Shown: positions 8,672 to 18,117, counted from the stretch's first letter. The stretch is DNA of 64,000 nucleotides from DASQFQ01 sp963730115 (GCA_963730115.1 CAVSQM010000007.1:1-64000); one strand, 5' to 3'. The notes: a model not told the origin generated them from the letters alone. Numbers and translations: made by a program.

Positions 8672-8863
8672 TCAGCGCGCTGCCAGCGCCGGCTCCTGCT
8701 CCTCGACCGTGTCCGGCGCCCGAACACCGGCAGCGCGCTTGGTCGCTGCTTCGCTGCGACCCGCGGCGCGGTAGCGCTCGAACAGGCGCCGGATCTCTTC
8801 CCGAGCCTGCTCCTGCTCCTGCTCGTCGCGAACGTGCCGATCCGGCTCATACTCGAAGCACAT
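8672..8863 (-). CDS. 63-residue acidic protein, paralogue of 34281-34466
   Basis: Sequence MCFEYEPDRHVRDEQEQEQA, then REEIRRLFERYRAAGRSEA, ending EEQEPALAAR. The copy at 34281 begins MCVEREPDRDSQSDDEQALE, shares EIRxLFxRYR and also ends PALAAR, so the two are clear paralogues. A very strong ribosome site (GAAGGAGGTG) and an upstream TACGCT box are also shared with the second copy. It is a single amphipathic helix with an N-terminal Met-Cys. No known domain. The strong translation signals suggest an abundant small protein, perhaps growth-phase or stress related (inference). Confidence 0.75.
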   Translation of the reverse strand: MCFEYEPDRHVRDEQEQEQAREEIRRLFERYRAAGRSEAATKRAAGVRAPDTVEEQEPALAAR

Positions 8864-8962
8864 GAGAACTCACCTCCTTCGAGCGGACCTCCCACAGCGT
8901 ACGCTCGAGCGCGCCGATGTCCAAGCGCTCGCCGCCGCTCGAGAGCCTCACTTTTGCGAAGC

Positions 8963-9560
8963 TCAGTGGCCGGACCGCTGCCGTTGGAGCTTCGGCCGGC
9001 TGGCTGGCGCCGGCGTGCCGGGCAGGTGCAGCAGGCTCTCGACTTCCTGCACGCCCGCGATCCGCCGCACCGCGGCGTCCACGCGCTCGATGTCCTCCTG
9101 CCGCTCCAAGACCCCGCGCAGGAATACCACGCCGTCCTCGGCGTTGACGACGATCTGTCCCTTGGGCACGCCCCCGCGGCGGGACAACTCGCTCTCGACC
9201 TTCTGTGCGAGCGTCACGTCGTCGAGCGGCTCACGGCGGCGGAAGCGGCGCGCATTGAAGGTCCGTCGCGCGATCCCGACCGCGTGCGATTCCGCCCGCC
9301 GCGCGCGCGCCAGAGCGCGACGCTCGCCGCGCCGGGCCCGTGACAGCGCCCGGTCACGGGCGGCGTGGCGACGGCGACGGCCGGCCCTGGGGTCGAGGAA
9401 GAACGCGAGGATCGCCCCGAGCGCGACGCCGCCCGCCGCCGCAGCCGCGGGCGCCGAGGCCGACGCGCGAGGAGCGGCGAGCGCTTGGACGGCGGAGCGG
9501 GAGCGCGAAGCGCGAGCGAGTGGACGGGACGGCGGGGCGTATGCGCCGGGCGAGAACCAT
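8963..9560 (-). CDS. BON-domain protein with N-terminal membrane anchor, frameshifted
   Basis: The BON domain is clear in the last 85 codons: VTLAQKVESELSRRGG, IVVNAEDGVVFLRGVLE, VDAAVRRIAGVQEVESLLHL. The same open frame extends upstream through an apolar segment, GGVALGAILAFFLDPRAGRR, followed by an Arg-rich stretch, but contains no start codon. The only start with a ribosome site (CCGGAGG) is the ATG at 9560, one frame away (MVLARRIR). The span is one base longer than a multiple of three, so one inserted base between about 9440 and 9550 explains it. BON domains bind membranes or ligands and occur in osmotic-stress proteins. The divergent neighbour is a DUF1918 gene. Confidence 0.7.
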
Positions 9561-9682
9561 GAGGACCTCCGGTTAGGCGACGCCAGACGCTACGCCGTCC
9601 GTCGCGGTCGTCAACCCCGAATGCCTCGCCGCAGGCTCGAGGCGGCGGTACGCTCTGCGGGTACCAGTCTGAAGGAGGAGCA

Positions 9683-9883
9683 ATGGCGTTCCGGGTTGGA
9701 GATCGGGTCATCGCCGAGTCCGAGTCCACGCAGCGACGACCTCGCGCCGGCACGGTGCGCGAGGTTCTGCGCGAGGATCCGCCGCGGTACCGGATCGAGT
9801 GGGACGACGGCCACGAGTCGATCTACGCCCCGGCCGCGGGCGCTCTGCATCCCGAGCACCGCTCGGCCGGCGCTCCGAGCTGA
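9683..9883 (+). CDS. DUF1918 small SH3-like protein
   Basis: 66 residues: VGDRVIAESESTQRRPRAGT, VREVLREDPPRYRIEWDDGH, ESIYAPAAGAL. This is the DUF1918 fold, a small beta-barrel common in actinobacteria. A paralogue at 34977-35177 is nearly identical over the core. The start has GGAGGAG five bases upstream and a TACGCTCTG box 20-30 bases upstream, both shared with the paralogue. Function is unknown; strong translation signals suggest an abundant protein. Confidence 0.88.
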   Translation: MAFRVGDRVIAESESTQRRPRAGTVREVLREDPPRYRIEWDDGHESIYAPAAGALHPEHRSAGAPS

Positions 9884-9893
9884 GGTAACGCCG

Positions 9894-10508
9894 TCAGGCG
9901 TGTTGACGTGTGCGGAGGATCAGCCAGCTCAGCCAGATCCCGACGGCGAACAGTGGCACGCCCATCGCCACCCGCGTGACGCCGAGCGCGACGACGGCGC
10001 CCGTCAGGTAGAGCGGCAGCTGGACTGCGAGTCGGAGCGAGAACAGGGCGACCCAGACCCAGCTCGCGCGGCTGTAGGCGCGCACGCGCGCTGGGTCCTG
10101 GCGCCACTCCATGCCGCGGTTCGAGGCGATCGCGAGGAACACGCCGAGCAGCGGCCAGCGCACAGCGATCGAGATGGCGTAGGCGAGCGCGTAGCCGGCG
10201 TTGGCGACCAGGCCGGGCAGGAAGAAGTCCTCGGCGCGGCCCGTGCGCGAGACGACGTAGGCGGAGATGGCGATGCCGACGAGGCCGGCGAGCGCGAACT
10301 GCGGCGTCTGCTTGCGCACGACGCGCGCGATCCCGAAGACAGCTCCGAGCGTGACGGCCGCGATCAGCGCGGGCTGGGTCTGCTGCCCGGTGGCTGCGTA
10401 GGTGGCGACGAACGCAGCCGACGGGAGCACCGACTCAGCGATGCCGAGCGCTCCGCCGAGTGCCTCGGCCAGCGGTGGCGGCGCGTTGCGGTCGGCCGGT
10501 TCACTCAT
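9894..10508 (-). CDS. DUF3159 integral membrane protein
   Basis: About 204 residues from the ATG at 10508; a GTG 18 codons earlier is possible. It matches the DUF3159 pattern: GIAESVLPSAAFVATYAAT, ALIAAVTLGAVFGIARVVRK, QFALAGLVGIAISAYVVSRT, GRAEDFFLPGLVANAGYALA. About six membrane helices are visible, and a Met-Glu-Trp-Arg-containing loop (SNRGMEWRQDPAR) precedes the last two. In actinobacteria these proteins are of unknown function and often encoded near transport or translation genes. Here it is separated by 102 bases from the upstream tandem-ABM gene in the same direction. Confidence 0.88.
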   Translation of the reverse strand: MSEPADRNAPPPLAEALGGALGIAESVLPSAAFVATYAATGQQTQPALIAAVTLGAVFGIARVVRKQTPQFALAGLVGIAISAYVVSRTGRAEDFFLPGLVANAGYALAYAISIAVRWPLLGVFLAIASNRGMEWRQDPARVRAYSRASWVWVALFSLRLAVQLPLYLTGAVVALGVTRVAMGVPLFAVGIWLSWLILRTRQHA

Positions 10509-10610
10509 TCCGGGTGGCGAGGATCGCAGGCCGTAGTCGGCGCCCCGCACCTCAGTCCGCACGCTGGGGGGTGGCGGCGCGGGAGATGCGCCGCCGTCGC
10601 CCCAGTTGCT

Positions 10611-11258
10611 TCATGCGTGCGCTGGCTCCAGCAGCGTCGCCATCGCACGGCTGACGACGACCTCGCCGCCGATCACCTCGGTGCGCTCGATGCCGAAATC
10701 GGCGAGTTCACGGCGCACGAACTCAAGCGCCCGCTCGTCTGACTCCTCCGCCGCCGCCTGGTCGCGGAGGAGGCTGATCGAAACGATCTCGCTGCCGCAG
10801 TCGAGCGCGTGATAAGCCTCGAAGCCATCCATCGCCTCGATCGCGTCGGCGAAGACCTCATCGACGATATGCATGAGCTCTCCGATCGAGCCGGTCCGGA
10901 GCCGGTAGCGCCGTACGCTGGCGAACTTCCGGGCGGCTCCGGCGTGGCCCGGGTCGAGCATGTCGCGCGCCGCGCGACTGACGAGGATCTCGCCGCGCAG
11001 CGCCTCGAGGCGTCCGAACTCGAGATCCTGCAGGTTCTCCTCGGTCCACCGCAGGGCGAGTTCGCGCGACGCCTCGGCCTGGTCACCGTCGCGGAACACG
11101 CTCAGCGTGAGGATCTCGCCGTCGCCGCAGTCCATGAACTCGTACGCCACGAATCCCGGTCGGCGGCCGATGTCCTGGGCGAAGCCCTCGTCGACCCGGC
11201 GCGTGAGCTCTTCCATCGAACCGCGCTGCAGGCGATACCTCCTGATGCTTGCGAACAC
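10611..11258 (-). CDS. Tandem ABM-like (dimeric alpha-beta barrel) protein
   Basis: 215 residues made of two copies of one roughly 100-residue unit. Copy one: FASIRRYRLQRGSMEELTRR, GFVAYEFMDCGDGEILTLSV, EILVSRAARDML. Copy two: FASVRRYRLRTGSIGELMHI, GFEAYHALDCGSEIVSISLL, EVVVSRAMATLLE. Each fits an antibiotic-biosynthesis-monooxygenase-like ferredoxin fold, so the fused pair could form an internal dimer. Usual ABM catalytic residues are not obvious, and a sensor or binding role is as likely as monooxygenase activity. The GTG start has GGGAG eight bases upstream. Confidence 0.8.
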   Translation of the reverse strand: MFASIRRYRLQRGSMEELTRRVDEGFAQDIGRRPGFVAYEFMDCGDGEILTLSVFRDGDQAEASRELALRWTEENLQDLEFGRLEALRGEILVSRAARDMLDPGHAGAARKFASVRRYRLRTGSIGELMHIVDEVFADAIEAMDGFEAYHALDCGSEIVSISLLRDQAAAEESDERALEFVRRELADFGIERTEVIGGEVVVSRAMATLLEPAHA

Positions 11259-12306
11259 TTGCTGCTCCCTTCGGTTGGGGTGCCGGTTGCGCTGGGACCG
11301 TCGCGTCGTTGCCGCGATAGCACCTCCTTTCCCTCGCCCGCGGCCGGGTGTCGAGTGCGGGCCGCCGGGAAGCGAACGTAGCCACGCCCGAGGCTACTCC
11401 TCCGCGTGGCCGCCGCAAGCGTGCGAGCGGGACGATTGGACCCATGCCGATCCGGACGACGCGAACCAGACGGCACTCATTCGCACGGAGTGCCCATGCT
11501 CCAGCCGTCTTGCCGCGCGCGCGCGGAACCGAGTAATCGCAAGCCATAACACCACGGCTCCCACAACCCGGCCTCGGCCGCGCCGGCGGCGGCGCTAGCG
11601 GTCGTCTTCGCCGGAGCTGGAACAGGGGCCGCTGTCTATCGGTCGCGACCTCGAGTCCGCATCAGTCGCGGCAGGCGAGCCGTCGGCGGTTAAGTCGCGG
11701 CGGCGGGGCAGCACGTCGACTTTCCAGCGGAACTCCGGTTGCCGGCGGGTGAGGATGTCGCGCAGGGTGGCTGCGGCGTTGTGGAGATGTGCGTCGCCGG
11801 GCGTCAAGTGGTCGTCATCGTGGCAGGTCGAGACCCGCCGAAACACCAAGCGCTGGACCTCGAGCGCGCGGCTCTTGAGCGACGGGTCCCTCTAGGCGTT
11901 CTCGGGCGCGCGCGTCGCGTCGCGACGGCGTCCGCAGTGGTGCGGAGAACGGGTCCAATGAACGGGTCAAGCTGGGGCGTTCTGGGGCACGGACTCCGTC
12001 CGAACGGGCGTTTCGGGTCCGATCAGGTCATGACCTTCGGCACTGCAGCGCGATTTACGGACTCGATGGGTCATGCGGAGAACCATGGTAAGGAAGGGGT
12101 CGCCGGTTCGAGTCCGGCGGAGGGCTTTCGAGAAAGCCCCGCTCAGGCGAGTTTCTGTCGTGGCGGAAGGCGGGACCGCCCGGCTCACCCGAGCAGCCGC
12201 GCGAGCGCGCGCTCGAGTGGACGCTGATCCGTCATGTGCGTCAAGCGGTCGAGCAGGCGATGGGCGCGCCCGGAGCCGGTCCGGACCGCGCCCATCGCGA
12301 CAACGT
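11259..12306. other. Gene-poor stretch ending in a tRNA fragment
   Basis: About 1 kb without a well-supported gene. A minus-strand frame at 11595-11849 (84 codons) has no ribosome site or recognisable fold and is not called. The only structured element is the tRNA-Thr-like 3' half and hairpin at 12087-12139. This and the stretch at 7271-8326 make the flanking region look like a decayed insertion zone. Confidence 0.4.
12087..12126 (+). tRNA. 3' half of a tRNA-Thr(GGT)-like gene, partial
   Basis: From the anticodon onward the sequence has canonical tRNA geometry: GGT (12087-12089), AA, anticodon-stem strand GGAAG (12092-12096), 5-base variable loop GGGTC, T-stem GCCGG, T-loop TTCGAGT, CCGGC, acceptor strand GGAGGGC (12119-12125), discriminator T. 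The 5' half is missing: upstream there is no matching CTTCC, D-arm or GCCCTCC acceptor strand. The break is at the anticodon loop, a common crossover site for tyrosine integrases. A hairpin, GGGCTTT-CGAG-AAAGCCC (12122-12139), overlaps the end. Read as an att-type tRNA remnant, not a working tRNA. Confidence 0.65.
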
Positions 12307-13767
12307 CTACGCGCCGACCGTCGCTCCGACGGCCTGCTCGATGCGCTCGCCGATCTCCGGGTCGATGTTCTTCCAGTACTGGAAGGCGCGTGCCAGGACG
12401 TCGTCGGAGACGCCGTCCGAGAGGTGCCCGGCCACGTTGGCGACGAGGCGCTCGCGGGCCTCGTCGTCGAGCACCTCGCGCACCATCGTGCCGGCCTGAC
12501 CGAAGTCGTCATCGTCGGCCCGCAGCGTGTATGCCGACCGGACCATGTCGCCGTCGGACGCCCACAGCCCCGCGTGGTCGGTCCGCGACGGGTCCGCCTT
12601 CGGGCCGCCGTAGGAGTTGGGCGCGTAGACGGGGTCGGTGACGTTCGCCGTCCGCATCACGCCGTCCTTGCTGTAGCTGTGCACGGGCACCTTGGGCGTG
12701 TTGACCGGGATGTGCTTGTAGTTGACCCCGAGCCGCGCGCGGTGCGCGTCGGCATAGGAGAAGCCGCGCGCGAGCAGCATCTTGTCCGGGCTCAGCCCGA
12801 TCCCCGGCACGAGGTTGTTGGGCTCGAACGCCGCCTGCTCCATCTCGGTGTGGAAGTCGGTCAGGTTGCGCGTGAGCGTCATGGTGCCGACCGTGATCAG
12901 CGGGTAGTCGCCGTGCGGCCACACCTTGGTCAGGTCGAACGGGTTGAACCGGTAGGTCTTGGCCTCCTCGAAGGGCATGATCTGCATCTGCAGCGTCCAG
13001 CTGGGGAGGTCGCCGTCGCGGATCGCCTCGAACAGGTCCTGCCGGTGGTAGTCGGGGTTCTCGCCGGCGATCCGGTCGGCCTCGTCCTGGGTCAGGAACT
13101 CGATCCCCTGGTCGGTCTTGAAGTGGTACTTGACCCAGAACCGCTCGCCGGCGGCGTTGACCCACATGTAGGTGTGGCTCGAGTAGCCGTTCATGTGCCG
13201 GTAGGTCTTGGGGATGCCGCGGTCGCCCATCAGCCAGGTCACCTGGTGTGACGATTCGGGCGACAGGGTCCAGAAGTCCCATTGCATGTCGTGGTCGCGG
13301 AGGCCGTTGTCGGCGCGGCGCTTCTGGCTGCGAATGAAGTGCTGGAACTTCATCGGGTCCCGGACGAAGAAGACCGGCGTGTTGTTGCCGACCATGTCGT
13401 AGTTGCCCTCGGAGGTGTAGAACTTCAGCGCGAAGCCGCGGGGATCTCGCCACGTGTCGGGGCTGCCGCTCTCGCCGGCCACGGTCGAGAAGCGGGCGAG
13501 CATCTCCGTCTTGACGCCGGGCTGGAACAGGGCGGCCTGGGTGTACGCGCTCACGTCCTCGGTCGTCTCGAACACGCCGAACGCGCCCGACCCCTTCGCG
13601 TGCGGCTGACGCTCGGGAATGCGCTCGCGATTGAAGTTGGCCATCTGCTCGATCAGGTACTGGTCCTGGAGCAGGATCGGGCCGTCGGGGCCGACGGTCA
13701 GGGAGAATTCGTCGCTGGCTACCGGACTGCCGGCGTCGGTTGTGGTGCGAGGTGGCTTGTCGGTCAT
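12307..13767 (-). CDS. katA: Monofunctional haem catalase (clade small-subunit type)
   Basis: 486 residues, the size of small-subunit catalases. The distal His lies in ERIPERQPHAKGSGAFG, the conserved Asn in DMVGNNTPVFFVRDP, and the proximal haem Tyr in RGFSYADAHRARLGVNY. Substrate-channel segments HPNN-like (EQAAFEPNNLVPGIG) are intact. It converts hydrogen peroxide to water and oxygen in the cytoplasm. The ATG at 13767 overlaps the stop of the upstream Fur-family gene (ATGA) and has a purine-rich ribosome site (AGGAGAAGGAGAG), so katA and the regulator form one transcription unit, as in many furA-kat operons. Confidence 0.96.
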   Translation of the reverse strand: MTDKPPRTTTDAGSPVASDEFSLTVGPDGPILLQDQYLIEQMANFNRERIPERQPHAKGSGAFGVFETTEDVSAYTQAALFQPGVKTEMLARFSTVAGESGSPDTWRDPRGFALKFYTSEGNYDMVGNNTPVFFVRDPMKFQHFIRSQKRRADNGLRDHDMQWDFWTLSPESSHQVTWLMGDRGIPKTYRHMNGYSSHTYMWVNAAGERFWVKYHFKTDQGIEFLTQDEADRIAGENPDYHRQDLFEAIRDGDLPSWTLQMQIMPFEEAKTYRFNPFDLTKVWPHGDYPLITVGTMTLTRNLTDFHTEMEQAAFEPNNLVPGIGLSPDKMLLARGFSYADAHRARLGVNYKHIPVNTPKVPVHSYSKDGVMRTANVTDPVYAPNSYGGPKADPSRTDHAGLWASDGDMVRSAYTLRADDDDFGQAGTMVREVLDDEARERLVANVAGHLSDGVSDDVLARAFQYWKNIDPEIGERIEQAVGATVGA

Positions 13768-14235
13768 ACGCCGCTCTCCTTCTCCTGGTGTTTGGGGATT
13801 GGTTGACAGTCGGGGCACAGACCCCAGAACGTGACCTCAGCCTCGTCGACGACGAAGCCGCCGGCGTCCGCCGGCGTCACGCAGGGCGGATCACCGATGA
13901 CGCAGTCGACATCGCTGATCGCGCCACACGAGCGGCACACCACGTGATGGTGGTTGTCGCCGACCCGCGTCTCGTAGCGGGCGGGACTTCCGGCCGGCTC
14001 GATCCTGCGCACGAAGCCGCCGACGGGTCAGTGCGCCCAGAACGTCGTAGACGGCCTGCGTGGAGATCGCACCGACGCGCTCCCGCGCCGCCAGCGCGAT
14101 CTGCTCGGTGGTCATGTGCTTGCCCTCCGTCACCACCGACAGGACGGCGAGCCGCGGGCCGGTGACGCGCAGACCGGCACTGCGCAGAGCGGCTACGTGT
14201 TCGGCGTGACTGGTCGAAGTCACCGCACAGAACAT
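13764..14235 (-). CDS. furA: Fur-family (FurA/PerR-like) regulator, frameshifted
   Basis: The N-terminal winged helix is read from 14235: AALRSAGLRVTGPRLAVLSV, then AISTQAVYDVLGALTRR. The metal-binding part continues one frame over: RRIEPAGSPARYETRVGDNH, HHVVCRSCGAIS and LCPDCQP. The break near 14030 is repaired by removing one base in a run of C and G, and the total span is one over a multiple of three. Both Cys-x-x-Cys structural zinc sites and the HHH regulatory metal site are intact. Its stop overlaps the katA start, so peroxide- or iron-responsive control of catalase is likely. An alternative GTG start lies at 14223. Confidence 0.85.
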
Positions 14236-14240
14236 ACGCT

Positions 14241-14250
14241 ATTCCGGAAT
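14241..14250. promoter_or_regulatory. Perfect palindrome upstream of furA-katA
   Basis: ATTCCGGAAT is a perfect 10-base palindrome six bases before the annotated furA start. Its position between the furA start and the divergent aminotransferase suggests an operator for Fur autoregulation, but it does not clearly match a classic Fur box. Confidence 0.4.
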
Positions 14251-14312
14251 CGTTCGACTCTTCGCCCAGCTCCAGAAATCGGACGCCGTCATGGACCACG
14301 CAATCGGCGCGG

Positions 14313-14318
14313 TAGCCT
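14313..14318 (+). promoter_or_regulatory. -10 box of a leaderless transcript
   Basis: TAGCCT ends six bases before the GTG at 14325 and there is no Shine-Dalgarno sequence. The same TAGCCT-6-GTG arrangement occurs at 58686. Confidence 0.5.
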
Positions 14319-14324
14319 GCCCGC

Positions 14325-15632
14325 GTGGACGACCGCGCCGGCCTGCTGATCCGCTACGGAGGCGATTTCGTGGAGGGGGTCGTCGCGCGGGCGTCGGGGT
14401 CGTTCGTGGAGACGGTCGACGGGCAGCGGGTGCTCGACTTCACCGCGGGCCAGATCTGCGCAACCGTCGGGCACAACCACCCGCGGGTGGTCGACGCGAT
14501 CGAGGCGGCCTGCCGCGACGTGCTGCACCTCAACTCGTGGATGCTGTCCGAGCCCGTGCTCGCGCTCGCCGACCGCCTGGTCGGGACGCTGCCCGAGCCG
14601 CTTCGCCGGGTGATGCTGCTCTCGACCGGCGGCGAGGGGATCGAGGCTGCGCTGCGCATGGCCAAGCTCTCCAGCGGGCGCTTCGAGGTCGCCGCGCTGA
14701 CGCGCAGCTGGCACGGGGTGACCGCCGGCGCCTCGGCGGTCACGTACGCGGCGGGGCGCAGCGGCTACGGCCCGGCCGCGGCCGGAGCCTTCGCGCTGCC
14801 CGCGCCGTACGCCTACCGCTGCCCGATCCGTCATTGCGACGGTGCCTGTGACTGCACGTGCCTGGAGGCGGGCTTCGACATGTTCGACCAGGCCTCGGTC
14901 GGCTCGCCGGCGGCCGTGGTGGCCGAGCCGGTGCTGTCGGCCGGTGGGGTGATCGTCCCGCCGCCGGGCTACTTCCTGCGCCTGGCGGAGCTCGCGCGCG
15001 AGCGCGGGATGCTGCTCGTGCTCGACGAGTGCCAGACCGGGCTCGGGCGGCTCGGTCGGATGTACGGCTTCGAGGTCTACGACGTGGTGCCCGATCTGCT
15101 CGTGCTGTCCAAGACGCTGGGCGGGGGCGTGCCGATCAGTGCCGTCGCGACCAGCGCCGCGATCGAGGAGGAATGCCACGCGCGCGGCTTCGTGCACGTG
15201 ACCTCGCACGTCTCAGACCCGATGCCGGCCGCGGCGGCGCTGGCGGTGATCGACGTCGTCGAGGAGGAAGGGCTCGCCGATCGGGCGCGCTCGCGCGGCG
15301 AGTACCTGCTGGCTCGCCTCGGCGAGCTCCAGGAGCGTCACGAGCACATCGGCGACGTGCGCGGCCTCGGTCTCCTGTGCGGTCTCGAGCTCGTCGAGGA
15401 CCGCGACACGCGCGAGCCGGCCGACGACCTCGGCCTGGCCCTCACCGACGAGTGCCAGCGCTGCGGGTTGTCCATCAACCTCGTGCGAGGAGGCACCGGC
15501 GGCCAGGCCAGTTGCATGCGTATGGCGCCTCCGCTCACCGTGGCCGAGGACGAGATCGACCTCGCGGTGACCATCATCGACGAAGCGCTCCAGACGGTCA
15601 CCGACCGCCGCGCGGCGGGCGTCTCCAGCTGA
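14325..15632 (+). CDS. Class III PLP-dependent aminotransferase (2,2-dialkylglycine decarboxylase-like)
   Basis: 435 residues with the fold-type I, class III pattern: FTAGQICATVGHNHPRVVDA near the N-terminus, LLSTGGEGIEAALRMAK for phosphate binding, LVLDECQTGLGRLGRMYGFE with the cofactor Asp, and the PLP Lys in LLVLSKTLGGGVPIS. A Cys-rich insert, RCPIRHCDGACDCTC, occurs around residue 165. The overall match is closest to dialkylglycine decarboxylase/aminotransferases, but donor and acceptor cannot be told from sequence. It stands alone, divergent from furA-katA and convergent with the penicillin acylase gene. Confidence 0.88.
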   Translation: MDDRAGLLIRYGGDFVEGVVARASGSFVETVDGQRVLDFTAGQICATVGHNHPRVVDAIEAACRDVLHLNSWMLSEPVLALADRLVGTLPEPLRRVMLLSTGGEGIEAALRMAKLSSGRFEVAALTRSWHGVTAGASAVTYAAGRSGYGPAAAGAFALPAPYAYRCPIRHCDGACDCTCLEAGFDMFDQASVGSPAAVVAEPVLSAGGVIVPPPGYFLRLAELARERGMLLVLDECQTGLGRLGRMYGFEVYDVVPDLLVLSKTLGGGVPISAVATSAAIEEECHARGFVHVTSHVSDPMPAAAALAVIDVVEEEGLADRARSRGEYLLARLGELQERHEHIGDVRGLGLLCGLELVEDRDTREPADDLGLALTDECQRCGLSINLVRGGTGGQASCMRMAPPLTVAEDEIDLAVTIIDEALQTVTDRRAAGVSS

Positions 15633-15695
15633 GAGCAGCTCGACGGTACGCGGCGGCCGCCGGTACTGGACTCCGGCCAGGGCCCTCGAGAACGG

Positions 15696-18117
15696 TCACC
15701 GAGCGCCCGGGCTGCAGCTGATCCGCGCCTCCACCGCCGCTTCTACACGCGCCCGCGAGAACAGCATCGGCACCGCCCGCCCGCGCGCCCAGCGCCCGAT
15801 CAGGTCGCGGTAGTGCGGCGAGTCGGGGTCGCCCGACTGGCCGGGGTTGTTGATTACGAGGCTGCGGTCCCAGGAGCCCACGTCGATCACCTGGCGGAAC
15901 GAGGCGCCGGAAGCCACCCGGAACTGAGCTCGCAGCGCCGCCACATCCTCTTCGGACGACTCGATCGTGAACCCCGTGTCGCCGACGACGTCATCGCCGC
16001 CGCCCACCGGGACCGGGCCGACGCGGAGCCTGCGCGCCAGCGTGGCGTCGACGACTGGCGTGATCGGGTGGTCGAAATGAGCGACGTGCAGGTCGCCCCA
16101 CTCCCAGCGCGACCAGCGCTTGCCGAGGAGCTTCTCCGTGGTGTCGATCGCGCGCTTCAGGCTCGACACCAGAGCGCGATCGCGGGCGCGGCGGGGGTGG
16201 CGGCCGAGCCGGCGGTCGGGGTGCTCGAGCAGCTCGAGCAGCACCACCGGATCGCCGGGCCAGATCGCCTCGACGGCCTTGTCGTCGCCCAGCGCGGCCT
16301 TGAGCACGGCGGTCGGCAGCTCGGTCGCGTACCAGACCTGGAACAGCGCGGCCGCCGCGGAGTCCGGATCGAGGCGCTTGTCCCAGCGCCGCAGCAGCCG
16401 GATCGCGCGCCGCAGCCGCCGGTCCTCCGTGTCCACATCGGCGAGCAGCGGCACGATGCGCGCCGCCGGAGTCGAGCGGTGGTCGACCTGGAGGCGCCGC
16501 GAGTCGGCGAGCGTGCCGTTGCGCTCCCGCCGCAGGACGGCCTGGATGCGACGCAGGCGAAACGGCGAGGCCCACTCGAAGCCGATCTTGCGTCGCCGGT
16601 ACGGGTAGCCGCGCGGCAGGTTCTCGGCGTTGGCGGTGGCGATCCAGCCCCGGTCCGGGTCGCGCGAGACGGGGAGCTTGTCTGCGTCGAGGAACCCGTC
16701 CCACTCGTAACGGCCGTCACCCGGCACGGGCAGCAGCCCGTCCCAGTTGCGGCGGATCGGTGTGAAGCCGCACGGCTTCCATCCGATGTGTCCGTCCTTG
16801 TCGGCGTATACCTGGTTCTCGCCGGGCGCTCCCCAGCGGCGCAGGCCGGCGACGAACTCCGGCCAGTTGCGCGCGCGCATGTAGGAGATTGAGGCGAAGT
16901 AGGCCGACGTGCCGGGCTCGAACCAGATGGACCGCACGGCGAACGCAGTGCGTTTGCCGGCGTCGTCTGCGATCACCGGCCCGTGTCGCGTGAAGCGCAT
17001 CGTCACCGTTTCGGGCGCCGCGTCCTTGACCGGGATCTGCTCCTGGACGACCGTCATGCGCTCCCAGCGGTCGCCGTAGCGGTACTCGTCGGGGTTGCCG
17101 GGGCGGGTGTCGTAGACGTAGAGGTCCTCCTGGTCGATCGCGAAGATCGTCAGGCCGAAGGCGATCCGCTCGTTGTGGCCGATCGAGATGCCGGGCAGCG
17201 CGGGCTCGCCGGCGCCGATCACGTTGAGGCCCGGCGCGTTCAGGTGGGCGAGGTAGCGCAGCGACGGCACGCCCTGCGCGCGGTGCGGGTCGTTGGCGAG
17301 GATCGGCCGGCCGCTGGCCGTGCGCCGGCCGGAGATCGTCCAGTTGTTCGAGCCCTGTTTAGTGCTCGCCGTGCTGGCCGACGCGTCGTCGCCGAACTCC
17401 ACCGGGCTGATCGCGAGGTTGTAGACGTCGAGCACGTCGTCGGGGATGTCGCGTAGCCGCAGCCCGTCCGGGATCTCGTAGCGCCACTTCGGCTCGAGCT
17501 TGCGTCGCAAGGCCTCCGCCTTGCGACCGAAGTCGCGCAAGATGAGCGCGCGGTCGACCTGGTCGGAGAGGTTCGAGACGAGGCCGTGGCTGCGGATGCG
17601 CACGACGTCCTCGGGCGCCCACTTCTCCGGGCGGTAGCCCAGCGCCTCGAACTCGACCGGGAGCTTCGCACGACCGGCGTCGATCTCGTCGATGTAGGCG
17701 TTGACGCCGGCTGTGAACGCGGTCGCGATCTGCTGCGCGTCGTCGCCGTAGGCGGCCCACTCGGGCGCGATGTCGCCGCGGTAGAGAAACAGCCGAGCGG
17801 CGCGGTCCTGCTCCACATAGTCTTTCGCCGAGCGCGGCGGACAGCCGGCCGAGCCCACGCCGGCGCCATAGGTCGATCTGCCACAGGCGGTCGCGCGCGG
17901 CGTTGTAACCCTGCAGCAGGAAGGCGTCCGGCTGCGTGGCTGCGTAGATGTGCGGGATCCCGTAGCGGTCGACGAGGATCTCTCCGGGCGCGGTCAGCCC
18001 AGGCAGGGCGACGCTCGTGCTCTGCGCGGCCGCCGGTCTGCGCCCGCCGCCCACGTAGGCCGCCGCCAGTGCCGCGCCGCCTGCCTGGACCAGGCGCCGC
18101 CGTGTCAGTCCCCTCAT
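15696..18117 (-). CDS. Penicillin acylase family (Ntn) hydrolase, Tat-exported, frameshifted
   Basis: About 806 residues if one extra base near 17830 is removed; the span is one over a multiple of three. The N-terminus is a Tat signal (LTRRRLVQAGGAALAAAYVG, residues 4-23). The alpha region includes YGIPHIYAATQPDAFLLQGY. The beta chain would begin at the autoprocessing Ser in QGSNNWTISGRRTASGRP. Oxyanion-hole and structural motifs LPGISIGHNERIAFGL follow. Members cleave amide bonds of penicillins, acyl-homoserine lactones or other N-acyl compounds outside the cell. Quorum quenching or amide scavenging are both plausible. ATG 18117 has GGGAGGGAG upstream. Confidence 0.88.

Noticed and set aside
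11595..11849. 84-codon minus-strand frame
   Set aside because: No ribosome site, no recognisable fold and a composition like neighbouring noise frames.
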